Assembly (NCBI RefSeq): GCF_024198175.1
Contig: NZ_JAJVKV010000016.1
Location: 166,404-230,403 of the forward strand
From: Pyxidicoccus xibeiensis
Lineage (GTDB): Bacteria > Myxococcota > Myxococcia > Myxococcales > Myxococcaceae
Direction of reading: 5' to 3'
Length of the DNA stretch: 64,000 bases
Under the pieces are notes generated by a model, which was given only the letters and a program-made list of their open reading frames with translations, made no database searches and was not told the origin of the DNA. The translations under genes were made by a program, and so were the position numbers. Below, in pieces: positions 30,100 to 38,973 of the stretch. Each line of letters starts with the position of its first letter. Positions within the stretch are counted from its first letter, which is position 1.

Positions 30100-32611
30100 G
30101 CCAGGGCTGGCGGAGCCCTCCTCGGCACAGAAGGAAATCTTCGAGGAACATCTGGGGGAGGCCGCCTTCCTGTGGACCCAGTGGGAGGCCGCGCTGGGCT
30201 CACCCCACCTGACCCTGGGAGACGTCACCGAGGGAGACGAGCACCGCCTCCTCGCGCATCTGGACGCGCTCGCACAGAGTGCCTCTCCCGGCGTCGAGGC
30301 CCTGCTTGGGACCGCGCTGGAATCGTCCGAGGCGGACACGGTCACCGCCGGGGCCCTGGCGCTCCTGTACTCGGGCGAGGAGCGTCACCTCCAGCGCATT
30401 CTCGAGCTCTTCCAGGAGGACGAGGCGCGGCGCTCCCTGCTTCAGCGCGCGCTCGAGCTGTGTGGGAATCCCTCCTGGGCGCCCAGGCTGCTGCCATTGC
30501 TGCGCTCCGAAGCGCCGGCCCTGGTGGCCGCCACGCTCGAGGTCCTGGGCTTCTGGGGGCACGAGCCAGACCCGGACCTGGACTGGCGCCTGCTCCTGGC
30601 CCATGTGGAGCCACGGATCCAGGCGGCAGCCCTGCGGCTGGCGCGTGTCACCCCGGGCCGGGTCGAGGCGGCCTGGCTGCGTGAGGCGCTGGAGTCTCCG
30701 TCACCCGCCGTCCGTGATGAGGCGCTGCTCACCGGCCTGCTGTCGGGAGCGGAAGGTGTGTGGTCCCGGTGTCGACGGCTCGTGGAGCGGTCTTCCGGGC
30801 ACGGCCGGCTCGCCATGATGTTGCTCGGGATGGAGGGACGGCACCCTGAGAACCTCGCGTTGCTCCAGGCGAGACTGGCGGAGCCGGGGGCATGCGCCGA
30901 TGCGCTCTGGGCACTGGGCATCAGTGGATGCGTGGAAGCCGCCGAGAGCTGTCTCCCGCTGCTGGAGGACACGTCGCTCGGCGGGCTCGCGGCGGAGGCG
31001 TTCTGTTGCATCACGGGACTGCGTCTGGAGGGCCGGTTCAAGGCGCAGCCTGGGGATGAGCAGGCGTCGGCGCCTGGCGCCTCGTGGGATGGACTCGCGC
31101 CAGGGACGACCGGAGTCGAGCTACCACGCGCCTCGCTGGGAGCTGTCCGGGAGTGGTGGCAGCAGGAGCGGACGCGATTCAGGCCAGGGCTCCGCTACCT
31201 GTGGGGGCAGCCGCTGACCCCGGCATGGATGCTGGAGTCCCTCGAGCTCCTGCCCATGCGACGCCGCCATGCACTGGCGCTGGAGGTCCTGCTTCGCAGC
31301 CGCGGCGCCTGCCAGGTGCCGACGCGGGCGTTCTCGGAGGTGCAGCGCTCCAGGCTGCTCACGGCACGAGCCGGCATGCACAGGCTCCTGGTGGACCGAC
31401 CGTTGGAGGGCAGGGGCGCGGAGCCGCCAGCGCGAGCCCGGGTGCCTGGCCCGATAGTCTCTGGTGGGCAAGCTCCGCGTCCCTCCGTGGACGCGTCGCG
31501 CATGTTGGCGGTGACTGGCGGCGGGATGGTCTCGGCCATTGGAGATGGCGCGGCGTCGAGCTGTGCGGCGAGCCGGGCGGGAGTGGTTCGCATCTCCGCG
31601 CTGGAGGGCTACGCGCTCTGGGATGAGGACCTGCGCGAGGTGGAGCCTGCTCGTGGGCATCAGGTGTCCTGGTTGACGGATGGCTTCTCCGGCCTCGGGC
31701 GGCTCATCGTCCTGGGAAGCGCGGCCCTTCGGGACCTGCATCCCGCCGTGCGGCAGGACGACTGGCGTCGGAGTGCCGTCTTCCTCGTCACCGGCAACGA
31801 CTTCTACCGGGGGATGCTCCAGGAGGAGGCTCCCCACGCCGAGGAGCGGGAGTGGCTCCGGGGGCAGTGCCTGCACCGCCTGATTCCCGCCACCCTGCGG
31901 GCCGCGGGAGTCCAGGGGGCTCCTCGCACCCAGGAGGTGCTCTTTGGTGAGGTGGGTTTCCTCCAGGCACTCCAGCGGGCGCGGGAGCAGTTGGAGCGGG
32001 GCGTGGTCGAGCGCTGCATCATCGGCGGCGTGGACACCCTGGTGGAGCCCCACCTGTTGCGGGCCCTGGACCAGCTCGGGCTGCTGAAAGGGCCTGAGCG
32101 TGCGGTGGGGCTGCTCCCTGGAGAGGCGGCCGCGTTCCTCGTCCTGGAGCGTGCCGACGCCGCGCGCCGGCATGGAGCCTCCGTTCAGGCGCTGGTGGAG
32201 TCACCGAGCATCGGGGCCGAGCCCTTCCATCGCTTCTCTCGCGAGCCGGCCGTGGGAGCGGTGCTCGCGGAGGTCATCGCTCAGGCCCTCGGTGGGGACG
32301 GTGGCGCGGGCGGACGCACGGGGCTCGTCATCGCCGGCTTGAATGGCGATGAGTACCGGGCGAGGGACTGGGGCCATGCGCTCATCCGCCTGCGGGGGCG
32401 GCGGCTGCTGCCGGAGGACTGCCCGGAATGGTACCCGGCCATCTCCTTCGGAGACGTGGGGGCCGCGGCGGGTCCCCTTGCCGTGCTGCTGGCGGCTCAC
32501 GCGTTCCGGCGGCGCTACGCCGGTACGGACGCCGCGCTGCTCTGGATGGTGGGGGATGACGGGAGCCGGGGCGCGCTCCGCCTCCGTGCTTCACACCCCC
32601 TCATGGACTGA
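30083..32611 (+). CDS. Fused HEAT-repeat (TIGR02270) and ketosynthase-fold protein (cassette 2)
   Basis: 842 residues; the ATG at 30083 lies inside the DUF6484 end. Residues about 15-445 are TIGR02270-type helical repeats, colinear with the separate 441-residue protein of cassette 3 (compare MRRRHALALEVLLRSRGACQ with MRRRHALALELALRSRGAIL). After a Pro/Arg-rich linker (about 445-470) comes a ketosynthase-like domain (VTGGGMVSAIGDGAASSCAA). As in the other copies it lacks the catalytic triad: VLFGEVGFLQALQRA, LNGDEYRARDWG and ISFGDVGAAAG. The fusion argues that these two proteins act together. The nuclease gene follows after 13 bases. Confidence 0.78.
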   Translation: MSRSTEPGLAEPSSAQKEIFEEHLGEAAFLWTQWEAALGSPHLTLGDVTEGDEHRLLAHLDALAQSASPGVEALLGTALESSEADTVTAGALALLYSGEERHLQRILELFQEDEARRSLLQRALELCGNPSWAPRLLPLLRSEAPALVAATLEVLGFWGHEPDPDLDWRLLLAHVEPRIQAAALRLARVTPGRVEAAWLREALESPSPAVRDEALLTGLLSGAEGVWSRCRRLVERSSGHGRLAMMLLGMEGRHPENLALLQARLAEPGACADALWALGISGCVEAAESCLPLLEDTSLGGLAAEAFCCITGLRLEGRFKAQPGDEQASAPGASWDGLAPGTTGVELPRASLGAVREWWQQERTRFRPGLRYLWGQPLTPAWMLESLELLPMRRRHALALEVLLRSRGACQVPTRAFSEVQRSRLLTARAGMHRLLVDRPLEGRGAEPPARARVPGPIVSGGQAPRPSVDASRMLAVTGGGMVSAIGDGAASSCAASRAGVVRISALEGYALWDEDLREVEPARGHQVSWLTDGFSGLGRLIVLGSAALRDLHPAVRQDDWRRSAVFLVTGNDFYRGMLQEEAPHAEEREWLRGQCLHRLIPATLRAAGVQGAPRTQEVLFGEVGFLQALQRAREQLERGVVERCIIGGVDTLVEPHLLRALDQLGLLKGPERAVGLLPGEAAAFLVLERADAARRHGASVQALVESPSIGAEPFHRFSREPAVGAVLAEVIAQALGGDGGAGGRTGLVIAGLNGDEYRARDWGHALIRLRGRRLLPEDCPEWYPAISFGDVGAAAGPLAVLLAAHAFRRRYAGTDAALLWMVGDDGSRGALRLRASHPLMD

Positions 32612-32624
32612 TGCCGGAGGATTC

Positions 32625-33425
32625 ATGGCGGGAAGCGACAAGCACATCACCAACCTCTGGAAGAGGAAGAAGCACAAGGATGAGCTCGGCTGCATCCAGA
32701 AGCATGTCGAGTCGTTCGACTCGAAAGAGCATCCCCGCTGCGCCTATCGGAACAACGGCCATAAGGAGCTGAGCAAGCATCCCACCCGGCAGACGCTGTA
32801 CGAGCTCGACCTCCAGGACAGCGCCGTGCGCGAGCGGCTTCAGAGCATCACGATTCCGCGGGAGCGGAAGCTGGGGGCCAACAGCCTCATGGCCAGGCGC
32901 TCGAGGACTCCGGTCAACCCCCTGAAGCCCGGGCAGGAAACGGTCTGGGGGTTCAAGCATCAGGACAACTTCAAGCACAAGGCCTACGAGCCCTTCAATC
33001 ACCACTATCACCACATCATGCCCGACGAGGTGCTCAAGAATGAGCTCAGCTACAAGGAGCTCAATGTCCTCCAGGCAGCGGAGTACAACATCAACAGCGG
33101 CAACAACATCATCATCCTGCCGCACAGTCCGGAGATAGGCATCGCGCTCGCCCTGCCGACCCACCGCGGGCGGCACGGGCGCAGGACGAACTATGCCCAG
33201 GACTGCATCAATGAAATCAACCGAATCAAGCGGCTGGTCGGCAAAGGCAAGCAGGCCGATCCGCCGCACCCCATTACCGACAAGACGGCCCCGGACGTGA
33301 AGAAGGACCTCGAAACCTGGCAGTACGAGGAGTTCGACGACATCGTCGCGTATGGCAGGGAGGCTGCCTCGTCGAAGATGTCTGTCGGTATCAACAGGAA
33401 GCTGCGGATGAGGAGCCCAGGGTGA
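32625..33425 (+). CDS. AHH/HNH-superfamily nuclease effector (cassette 2)
   Basis: 266 residues from the ATG at 32625, which has GGAGG 4 bases upstream. The N-terminal part is basic and of no known family. The candidate active centre is FNHHYHHIMPDEVL, then YNINSGNNIIILPHSPE and PTHRGRHGRRTNYAQDCINE, the same order of motifs as in the other two nucleases (His-His, Asn strand, HxGxH). The next two genes are Imm11 and Imm49. No signal peptide. Nuclease activity is predicted, not shown. Confidence 0.75.
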   Translation: MAGSDKHITNLWKRKKHKDELGCIQKHVESFDSKEHPRCAYRNNGHKELSKHPTRQTLYELDLQDSAVRERLQSITIPRERKLGANSLMARRSRTPVNPLKPGQETVWGFKHQDNFKHKAYEPFNHHYHHIMPDEVLKNELSYKELNVLQAAEYNINSGNNIIILPHSPEIGIALALPTHRGRHGRRTNYAQDCINEINRIKRLVGKGKQADPPHPITDKTAPDVKKDLETWQYEEFDDIVAYGREAASSKMSVGINRKLRMRSPG

Positions 33426-33429
33426 GCCC

Positions 33430-34014
33430 ATGACAAACCATTACATCCTGACCTCGATTCGTGGAGAGAAGGACTGCAGTATCTGGCGATACCCGAAAGG
33501 GATGCCTGATATCTACAAGCCTGCGGAAGGGGTACCTACGGGAACGCTCTTCTCCTCCGGTCTCAAGTTCAACATGGCGGCGGAGGTGAAGGGCTTCCGG
33601 ATACCGGACGTCATCGACAACGCGGTGGGCTACTTCATGGTGTCGGAGCGCATGAAGTCGCTCCTCGAAAAAGCGCGAGCGGACGTCGAGTACATCCGCT
33701 TCATCCTGCTGAACCACAAGGGCCGGGTGGCAAGCGACCAGTGCTACATCGTCAATGTCCTCGGCACCCGTGACTGGGCGGACATGAGCAGGTGCGAGGG
33801 CCGCACGAGTGCTGTGGACAAGCACAGGTCCTTCGCGCGACTGAAGCGGCTCGTGCTGAAGGACGAGGAGGTCGACCCCTCCGTGGACCTGTTCCGGGTC
33901 CAGGCCATGCCACAGTTGATGATTCTGCGGAGCGACTTCAAGGACTACCTCCAGAAGGAGGGCATCACAGGGGCGCGGTTCCACGAAGTCGGCGCACCCG
34001 TGGACCTGCGATGA
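33430..34014 (+). CDS. Imm11-family immunity-type protein (cassette 2)
   Basis: 194 residues, 4 bases after the nuclease stop. Family landmarks: SERMKSLLEKARADVEYIRF, ILLNHKGRVASDQCYIVNVL, KLRLVLK-like RLKRLVLKDEEVDPSVD, LFRVQAMPQLMILRSDFKDY. Its stop overlaps the start of the Imm49 gene (ATGA), so both are made from one message. The expected role is to neutralise the cassette 2 nuclease. Confidence 0.78.
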   Translation: MTNHYILTSIRGEKDCSIWRYPKGMPDIYKPAEGVPTGTLFSSGLKFNMAAEVKGFRIPDVIDNAVGYFMVSERMKSLLEKARADVEYIRFILLNHKGRVASDQCYIVNVLGTRDWADMSRCEGRTSAVDKHRSFARLKRLVLKDEEVDPSVDLFRVQAMPQLMILRSDFKDYLQKEGITGARFHEVGAPVDLR

Positions 34015-34799
34015 GCCACCATCCCGTGGACCTCGCGGAGGAGCGCTACACCTTCCATCTGGACCAGGCCCTCGCCGGCCTCGAGGCCGGGAAGGGCAAT
34101 GTCGGGGAACTGTTGCTCAACGTCTCCACCTGTAACCGGCTCATGGGACTCTGTGCCCTGCTGAAGGAGGCGGACACGGAGGCATTCGCCGCGCACCTGT
34201 GCAAGGCCGGTCAGGCGCGAGCGCATCTGCTGAGCCTTGCCGCTTCGGGCAGCGAGCTTCTGCCCGAGTTCCTCTGCGTCAGCGAGGATGTCGGCCTCAG
34301 CGCCGCGCTGGCGGCGGGGGACGTCCGAACCGCGACGCGCCTCGCGGCGCTCTCTCCCCGCGAGCATTTCGCGGAGCTCGAGTACGAGGACGACTACCTG
34401 TTCTTCCGAGTCCTCCATCTGCTGCTGCTCGGGCCGGAGGAGAGGCGCTTGCAGGAGAAGGCCCTGGCCCGATGGCGAGAGGTGGTCGGGAGCGACATCC
34501 CTCCCGAGCTGGAGGTCTGCCAGGCTCTCGTCGAGCGGAGTGGGCCCGACTTTGCTCGTGCCTTCGACGAGCTCATCGTGGACCGGAAGCGGGCCATGAA
34601 GGACTACCGGAAGCAGGTCGACAGCGATGAGGAGATTCTCGCCACCGAGGGCAAGGTCTACGTGGACGGGCTCGCCATCCTGCGAATCGCGGAGCTTCGC
34701 GAGCTTCCGACCCGGAGCGCCTACGACCTCATTCCTCGAATCGCGAGGGTTCCACTGGGGGCCTCCCTGCCCGGGGAAGACGCCTGGCGCTCCCCTTGA
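34011..34799 (+). CDS. Imm49-family immunity-type protein (cassette 2)
   Basis: 262 residues, helical. It has the acidic-aromatic element LEYEDDYLFFRVLHLLLL and the C-terminal KVYVDGLAILRIAELRELPT ending in LIPRI, shared with the other Imm49 proteins. The start at 34011 overlaps the Imm11 stop by four bases. It closes cassette 2; the convergent penicillin-binding protein gene begins 21 bases later. Confidence 0.78.
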   Translation: MSHHPVDLAEERYTFHLDQALAGLEAGKGNVGELLLNVSTCNRLMGLCALLKEADTEAFAAHLCKAGQARAHLLSLAASGSELLPEFLCVSEDVGLSAALAAGDVRTATRLAALSPREHFAELEYEDDYLFFRVLHLLLLGPEERRLQEKALARWREVVGSDIPPELEVCQALVERSGPDFARAFDELIVDRKRAMKDYRKQVDSDEEILATEGKVYVDGLAILRIAELRELPTRSAYDLIPRIARVPLGASLPGEDAWRSP

Positions 34800-34820
34800 G
34801 TAGAGCTGAGCGTCGCCCTC

Positions 34821-36668
34821 TCACAACGCCGCCGCGAACCTCGCGGCGATGGGCGCGGCGACGCGGCCGCCCACGCCTCCATCCTCCACCAGCACGGCGA
34901 ACCCGATGCCGCCGCGAAAGCCGATGAACCACGCATGCGTCGGCAGCGGCGCACCGGTGCCGAACTCCGCCGTGCCCGTCTTGCCAGCCAGCGTCGGCAC
35001 CGCCTTCGCCGCCTGTCCCGTGCCCTCGGTGACGACGGCGCGCATCATCGTGAACAGGGGCGCGCGAGCCCCGCTCGTGAGCTGTGCGCTCGGCCCAGTC
35101 TCCTTCAAGTCCTCCACGAGGTAGGGCGCGCGCCACCGGCCCGACTCGGCCGCCGCGGCCACCGAGGCCAGGTGCAGCGGCGTGGCCAGCACGCGCCCCT
35201 GTCCGATGGCGGCGGCAGCCAGCTCGGCGGCATCCCGGGGCGGGGGGAACGAAGCCCCGGAAGTGGGCAGCCCTGCCTGGTAGTCCACGTCGAACCCGAA
35301 CCTCCGCGCCGCCGCCGCGAGCGCCTCGCCCCCGAGCCCCGCGGCCAGCATCACGAACGCGGTGTTGCACGAATGGACGAAGGCCTGTCGCAGCGTGCTG
35401 TTCCCCAGCGCCTCGCCCTCGAAGTTGCGGAACGCCTTCCCCTTCACCGTCGCCACGGGAGGGCAGGGCGCCGGAGCCTCCACGCCCATGCCCTGGGCCA
35501 GCAGGGCCTCGGTGGTGACGACCTTGAACGTGGAGCCGGGCGGGTAGCGTCCCGTGAGCGCCCGGTTCAGCGCCTGCCCGAGCGGCCGGCTCGCCACGGC
35601 CAGCACTGCCCCCGTGCCGCTGTCCACCGCCACCAGCGCCGCGGGCTGCGCGACACCATCGAGCGCCGCCTCCGCCGCGGCCTGCACCTCGGGCAGCAGC
35701 GTGGTGGACAGCGGAGTTCCCTCCGTCCCCTCGAAGCGGAAGAGGACGCGCACCTCACCGGACGCCCGGGTGAGCCGCACCTCGCCGGAGGGACGTCCCG
35801 CCAGCTGCGCCTCGAAGGCCCGCTCCAGCCCGGACAGCCCCACCACGTCTCCCGGCAGGTACGTCGGCCCCAGCTCCGCGAGCAGCTCCGCCGTCACCTC
35901 GCCGACGCGGCCCAGGGTGTGCGCGGCGAAGCCCTCGGCCGGAGAGAGCCGGGCGCTCTTGCGGCGGAAGAAGATGCCGGGCACGGGGGCCAGCGCGGGG
36001 CGGACCTGCTGATAGCGCTCGGGCCGCACGTCGATGACGGGCACGAAGCGCTCGGGGTCCGACGCCGCACCCCCCGCGCTCACCAGCTTCTCCACCCGCT
36101 CCGGGTCCACGCCGAGCTGCACCTGGAGCGCGGACGCGACAGCGGCCAGCCCCTGCATCCGCGAAGGCTGCACGCCCACGGTGATGACCTCGCCCACGTG
36201 GGTGAGGGGCTCTCCGCGCGCGTCGAGCAGGTCGGCCCGCTCCGCGCGGGTCCGGGTGCGCGAGAAGCGGTCGCCCTCGCGCGCCTCCGGGTGCAGCACC
36301 TCCGGGCTCCAGCGCACGAGCCACCGCCCTCCGACACGCACGAAGCGCAGCGTGCCCGCCACCTCCCACTCGCCCAGCCCGCGCAGCACGTGGAAGGCGC
36401 GGAAGGTGGCCAGGCCGCTCTCCCCGTCGCGCTCCACGCGTCCCAGCTCGAACCGGGAGGAGACGATGCGCAGCCCGTCGCGGAAGTGCTGGTGCTGCGC
36501 CTCGAAGCTGGAGGGAGGCTCCACCACCGCGCGCCGCAGCGCCGCCACGTCCCCTCGGGCCCACGCCTGGAGGTAGACCTCGGCCTCGTCCACCGGGCCG
36601 TCCGCTGGCCGCTCACGCACGGAGGCGCAGGCCGCCATCAGCACCGCCGCCGCGACACTCCACCCCAT
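34821..36668 (-). CDS. Penicillin-binding lipoprotein, MecA/PBP2a-like transpeptidase
   Basis: 615 residues from the ATG at 36668, with a lipoprotein signal (VAAAVLMAACAS). An NTF2-like N-terminal domain (about 35-140), a non-catalytic dimer-like region, and a transpeptidase domain with all three motifs: STFK at 379-382, SCN at 433-435, KTG at 563-565. It should cross-link peptidoglycan from the outer face of the membrane. The NTF2-like domain is the hallmark of the PBP2a/PBP3 branch, some members of which react poorly with beta-lactams, but resistance cannot be read from the sequence. The gene lies divergent from the cysteine amidase-like gene. Confidence 0.87.
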   Translation of the reverse strand: MGWSVAAAVLMAACASVRERPADGPVDEAEVYLQAWARGDVAALRRAVVEPPSSFEAQHQHFRDGLRIVSSRFELGRVERDGESGLATFRAFHVLRGLGEWEVAGTLRFVRVGGRWLVRWSPEVLHPEAREGDRFSRTRTRAERADLLDARGEPLTHVGEVITVGVQPSRMQGLAAVASALQVQLGVDPERVEKLVSAGGAASDPERFVPVIDVRPERYQQVRPALAPVPGIFFRRKSARLSPAEGFAAHTLGRVGEVTAELLAELGPTYLPGDVVGLSGLERAFEAQLAGRPSGEVRLTRASGEVRVLFRFEGTEGTPLSTTLLPEVQAAAEAALDGVAQPAALVAVDSGTGAVLAVASRPLGQALNRALTGRYPPGSTFKVVTTEALLAQGMGVEAPAPCPPVATVKGKAFRNFEGEALGNSTLRQAFVHSCNTAFVMLAAGLGGEALAAAARRFGFDVDYQAGLPTSGASFPPPRDAAELAAAAIGQGRVLATPLHLASVAAAAESGRWRAPYLVEDLKETGPSAQLTSGARAPLFTMMRAVVTEGTGQAAKAVPTLAGKTGTAEFGTGAPLPTHAWFIGFRGGIGFAVLVEDGGVGGRVAAPIAARFAAAL

Positions 36669-36841
36669 CCTCAATGCTTGCCCTGACACGCGGCGCACTC
36701 TGCTGCGCGAGGGGCAGGGCGTCACGCAGGAACCACCGGACGCTGGGACACCCGGCCTCCAAGTGCGTGACAGCTGTCACGGTGCGCAGTCACATCGAGG
36801 GGGGACGGACGCAGGCGCGTGGCTTGCAAAAGCACCGGGGC

Positions 36842-37645
36842 ATGCCCGCACCCATTGGACCGCAGAGCCGCCCCCTCGCGCCCCAGCAGACGCGCGAGCT
36901 CCCCCCACCCCCGCCCGCGAGCGCACCGAAGGCGGCGCCCGCCGCTCCGGCCATGACGCTCGACGCCTTCCAGCCGAAGCAGCTCCTGCCCAACCCGCTC
37001 GAGCTGCTGACCGAGCTGAAGTCCGGGCTGAAGACGAAGCTGTTCCTGAAGACGCCGCCCGGAGCGCCCGTGGAGCCGGTGCTCCGCAACTCCGAGGGGG
37101 CGCGCAACCCGCTCGCCTACGACGCGGTGCTGGACCAGTTCAGCGTGGCGGTCAGCCCCCGCTACGAAATCAAGGCCGACCAGAAGACCCACTGCAACAC
37201 GTACGTCTGGGACGCGACGAAGGCGATGGGCTGCGAGCTTCCCATCGCCTACGACCCGGCGACCGGCGAGCCGGGCAAGGTGAACGGCAAGGCGAAGGTG
37301 GGGGAGCCCATCTGGGCGAAGCCGGCCGTGGAGACGAATGCGAATGGCCAGGTCGACTGGCTGCGCAAGCACGGGCCCTCACGCGGCTGGCGCAAGATAA
37401 GCCCGGAAGAGGCGCAGGCGCGGGCGAACGCCGGCCACCCCACGGTGCTCGCGTGGAAGAACCCGGACCCCAGCCAGAGCGGCCATGTGGCCATGGTGCG
37501 CCCCGACCGGGCCGGGCCGTACGACGCGAAGAACGGCCCCCTCATCGCCCAGGCCGGGAAGACGAACTTCGAGCACGGCTACGCGCACCCGAAGCTGACC
37601 GGCATCGCCAACAAGGGCGAGATTGAGTACTGGACCCACGACTGA
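36842..37645 (+). CDS. Cysteine amidase-like (CHAP/NlpC-type) protein
   Basis: 267 residues from the ATG at 36842. The N-terminal 55 residues are Pro/Ala-rich and there is no signal peptide. The putative nucleophile is Cys in KTHCNTYVWDATKAMGCELP, a pattern seen in NlpC/P60 and CHAP amidases (CN.FV.D), and the partner His is in SGHVAMVRPDRAGP. Such enzymes cleave peptidoglycan peptide cross-links or release D-amino acids. Without a signal peptide, and near T6SS-type genes, it could be an effector; no immunity gene is visible next to it, and the neighbouring penicillin-binding protein is divergent. The family call is moderate. Confidence 0.62.
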   Translation: MPAPIGPQSRPLAPQQTRELPPPPPASAPKAAPAAPAMTLDAFQPKQLLPNPLELLTELKSGLKTKLFLKTPPGAPVEPVLRNSEGARNPLAYDAVLDQFSVAVSPRYEIKADQKTHCNTYVWDATKAMGCELPIAYDPATGEPGKVNGKAKVGEPIWAKPAVETNANGQVDWLRKHGPSRGWRKISPEEAQARANAGHPTVLAWKNPDPSQSGHVAMVRPDRAGPYDAKNGPLIAQAGKTNFEHGYAHPKLTGIANKGEIEYWTHD

Positions 37646-37667
37646 GCCCCGCGGCGGCACGGCTCGC

Positions 37668-38972
37668 CTATTCGAACAGCGACAGCTCGGCCAGCTTCAA
37701 CAGCCTGCCGGGTGTCTTCCCGTCCTCGCCCGTCACGCGCAGCCGCACATGGCGCACGGGGGCATCGCCGGTGAGGGGCGCATCGAGGAACAGCGGGCCA
37801 TTGAAGACCACTATCGGCGCGTCGAACGGGCTGTCCTCGTCGTTCGTGAGGGCGTAGCTGTACAGCTCCCGGTTCCGGTCCTTCTCGTCGTAGTTGACGA
37901 TGGGGAAGTCTCCCAGCGGGGCCCAGCTGACGGCGTCCGTGCTGCCCTCCAGCACCAGCCGCATGCGCGGCGTGTAGCCGAGCGTCGTCTCCAGCGCGCG
38001 CACCACCAGTCGCCGCGGGCGGGCGGGCGCGGGCAGCGTGAAGCTCACCGCCTCCACGCCGAAGTCACTCCCGGCCCCGGGCTGCTGGCTCTCGGGCAGC
38101 GTGTCCCGGGGAAGGAGCTTCCCGTCCGTGAACGGGCAGGCACCGTCCACCGGCGCGGCGCTGCACCCGGCGCCCCGGCTGATGGGCGTGAGGCCCCCGG
38201 GGGGCACCGCCACGCGCGGGCTCCTCCACTCCATCCGGAAGGTGACGGAGCTGTACTGGGCGGCCAGTGGCTCGAAGTACCACTCGTCCGCGCTGAGCGC
38301 GCGGACCTGTGCCTCCACGCCCTGGAAGTCCTCCAGCACGTAGGGGCTCGGCACCCAGGGCGACGCCGCCTGGAGCTGCTGCCACACCAGCGCGCCCGCT
38401 CCATGCAGCTGCACCACCGGCATCGTGGTGCTGGGGGGCCTGGGCACGACGTTCCCCTCGTTGTCGTAGAACTCGCGCTGCCTCCCGGCCGGAGGCACCT
38501 CCGGCCCGGGCGGCGCGGGGGCGAAGGACAGGGTGGGGCCCTCGGGGCCGCTCGTCACGGCGAGCCCCGACGTCCACGGCCGCAGCGCCGGCAGCTCCAC
38601 GTCGTCCTGGAAGAAGAAGGCCACGAAGACGCCGTTGCCGTCCGCGTCCAGCGGCGGGTACACGCGGAAGCGGTGGCTCGCGTAGCTGTACAGGTCCTCC
38701 ACGTAGGTATCGCCGTAGACGATTTCCAGCGTGAAGTCGCCGGAGTCCTGGCTGTCGCCTTCCGAGTACGGCTCGAAGTTCCAGTCCACCTCCGGGTTGT
38801 ACTGGCCGTCGACGAAGCTGCGGTTCAGCGCGCGCTCCACGCGCAGCGAGCCGGCCTGGGGCGAGCCGTCCTCCTTCAGCAGCCGGCCATAGAGGAAGAC
38901 GGAGTCCTCCGGCATCCGTTCACAGCCGGAGGCGAGAAGCGCGAGCAGGGACAGGGGCAGCAGATGGCGCAT
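37668..38972 (-). CDS. Outer-surface lipoprotein of unknown function
   Basis: 434 residues with a lipobox (LSLLALLASGCERMP). The middle has beta-rich stretches including DGSPQAGSLRVERALNR, and the last 150 residues resemble a discoidin-like (F5/8 type C) sandwich (FTLPAPARPRRLVVRALETT, then DAVSWAPLGDFPIV). It is 1 base after the TonB receptor gene stop, so the two are cotranscribed. By analogy to SusD-like pairs it may be the lipoprotein partner of the receptor, although no SusD motif is seen. Confidence 0.7.
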   Translation of the reverse strand: MRHLLPLSLLALLASGCERMPEDSVFLYGRLLKEDGSPQAGSLRVERALNRSFVDGQYNPEVDWNFEPYSEGDSQDSGDFTLEIVYGDTYVEDLYSYASHRFRVYPPLDADGNGVFVAFFFQDDVELPALRPWTSGLAVTSGPEGPTLSFAPAPPGPEVPPAGRQREFYDNEGNVVPRPPSTTMPVVQLHGAGALVWQQLQAASPWVPSPYVLEDFQGVEAQVRALSADEWYFEPLAAQYSSVTFRMEWRSPRVAVPPGGLTPISRGAGCSAAPVDGACPFTDGKLLPRDTLPESQQPGAGSDFGVEAVSFTLPAPARPRRLVVRALETTLGYTPRMRLVLEGSTDAVSWAPLGDFPIVNYDEKDRNRELYSYALTNDEDSPFDAPIVVFNGPLFLDAPLTGDAPVRHVRLRVTGEDGKTPGRLLKLAELSLFE

Positions 38973-38973
38973 G

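Noticed and set aside
36669..36841. Extended N-termini for the penicillin-binding protein and the amidase-like gene
   Set aside because: The longer frames would overlap each other's upstream region and add sequence that breaks the lipoprotein signal of the first.
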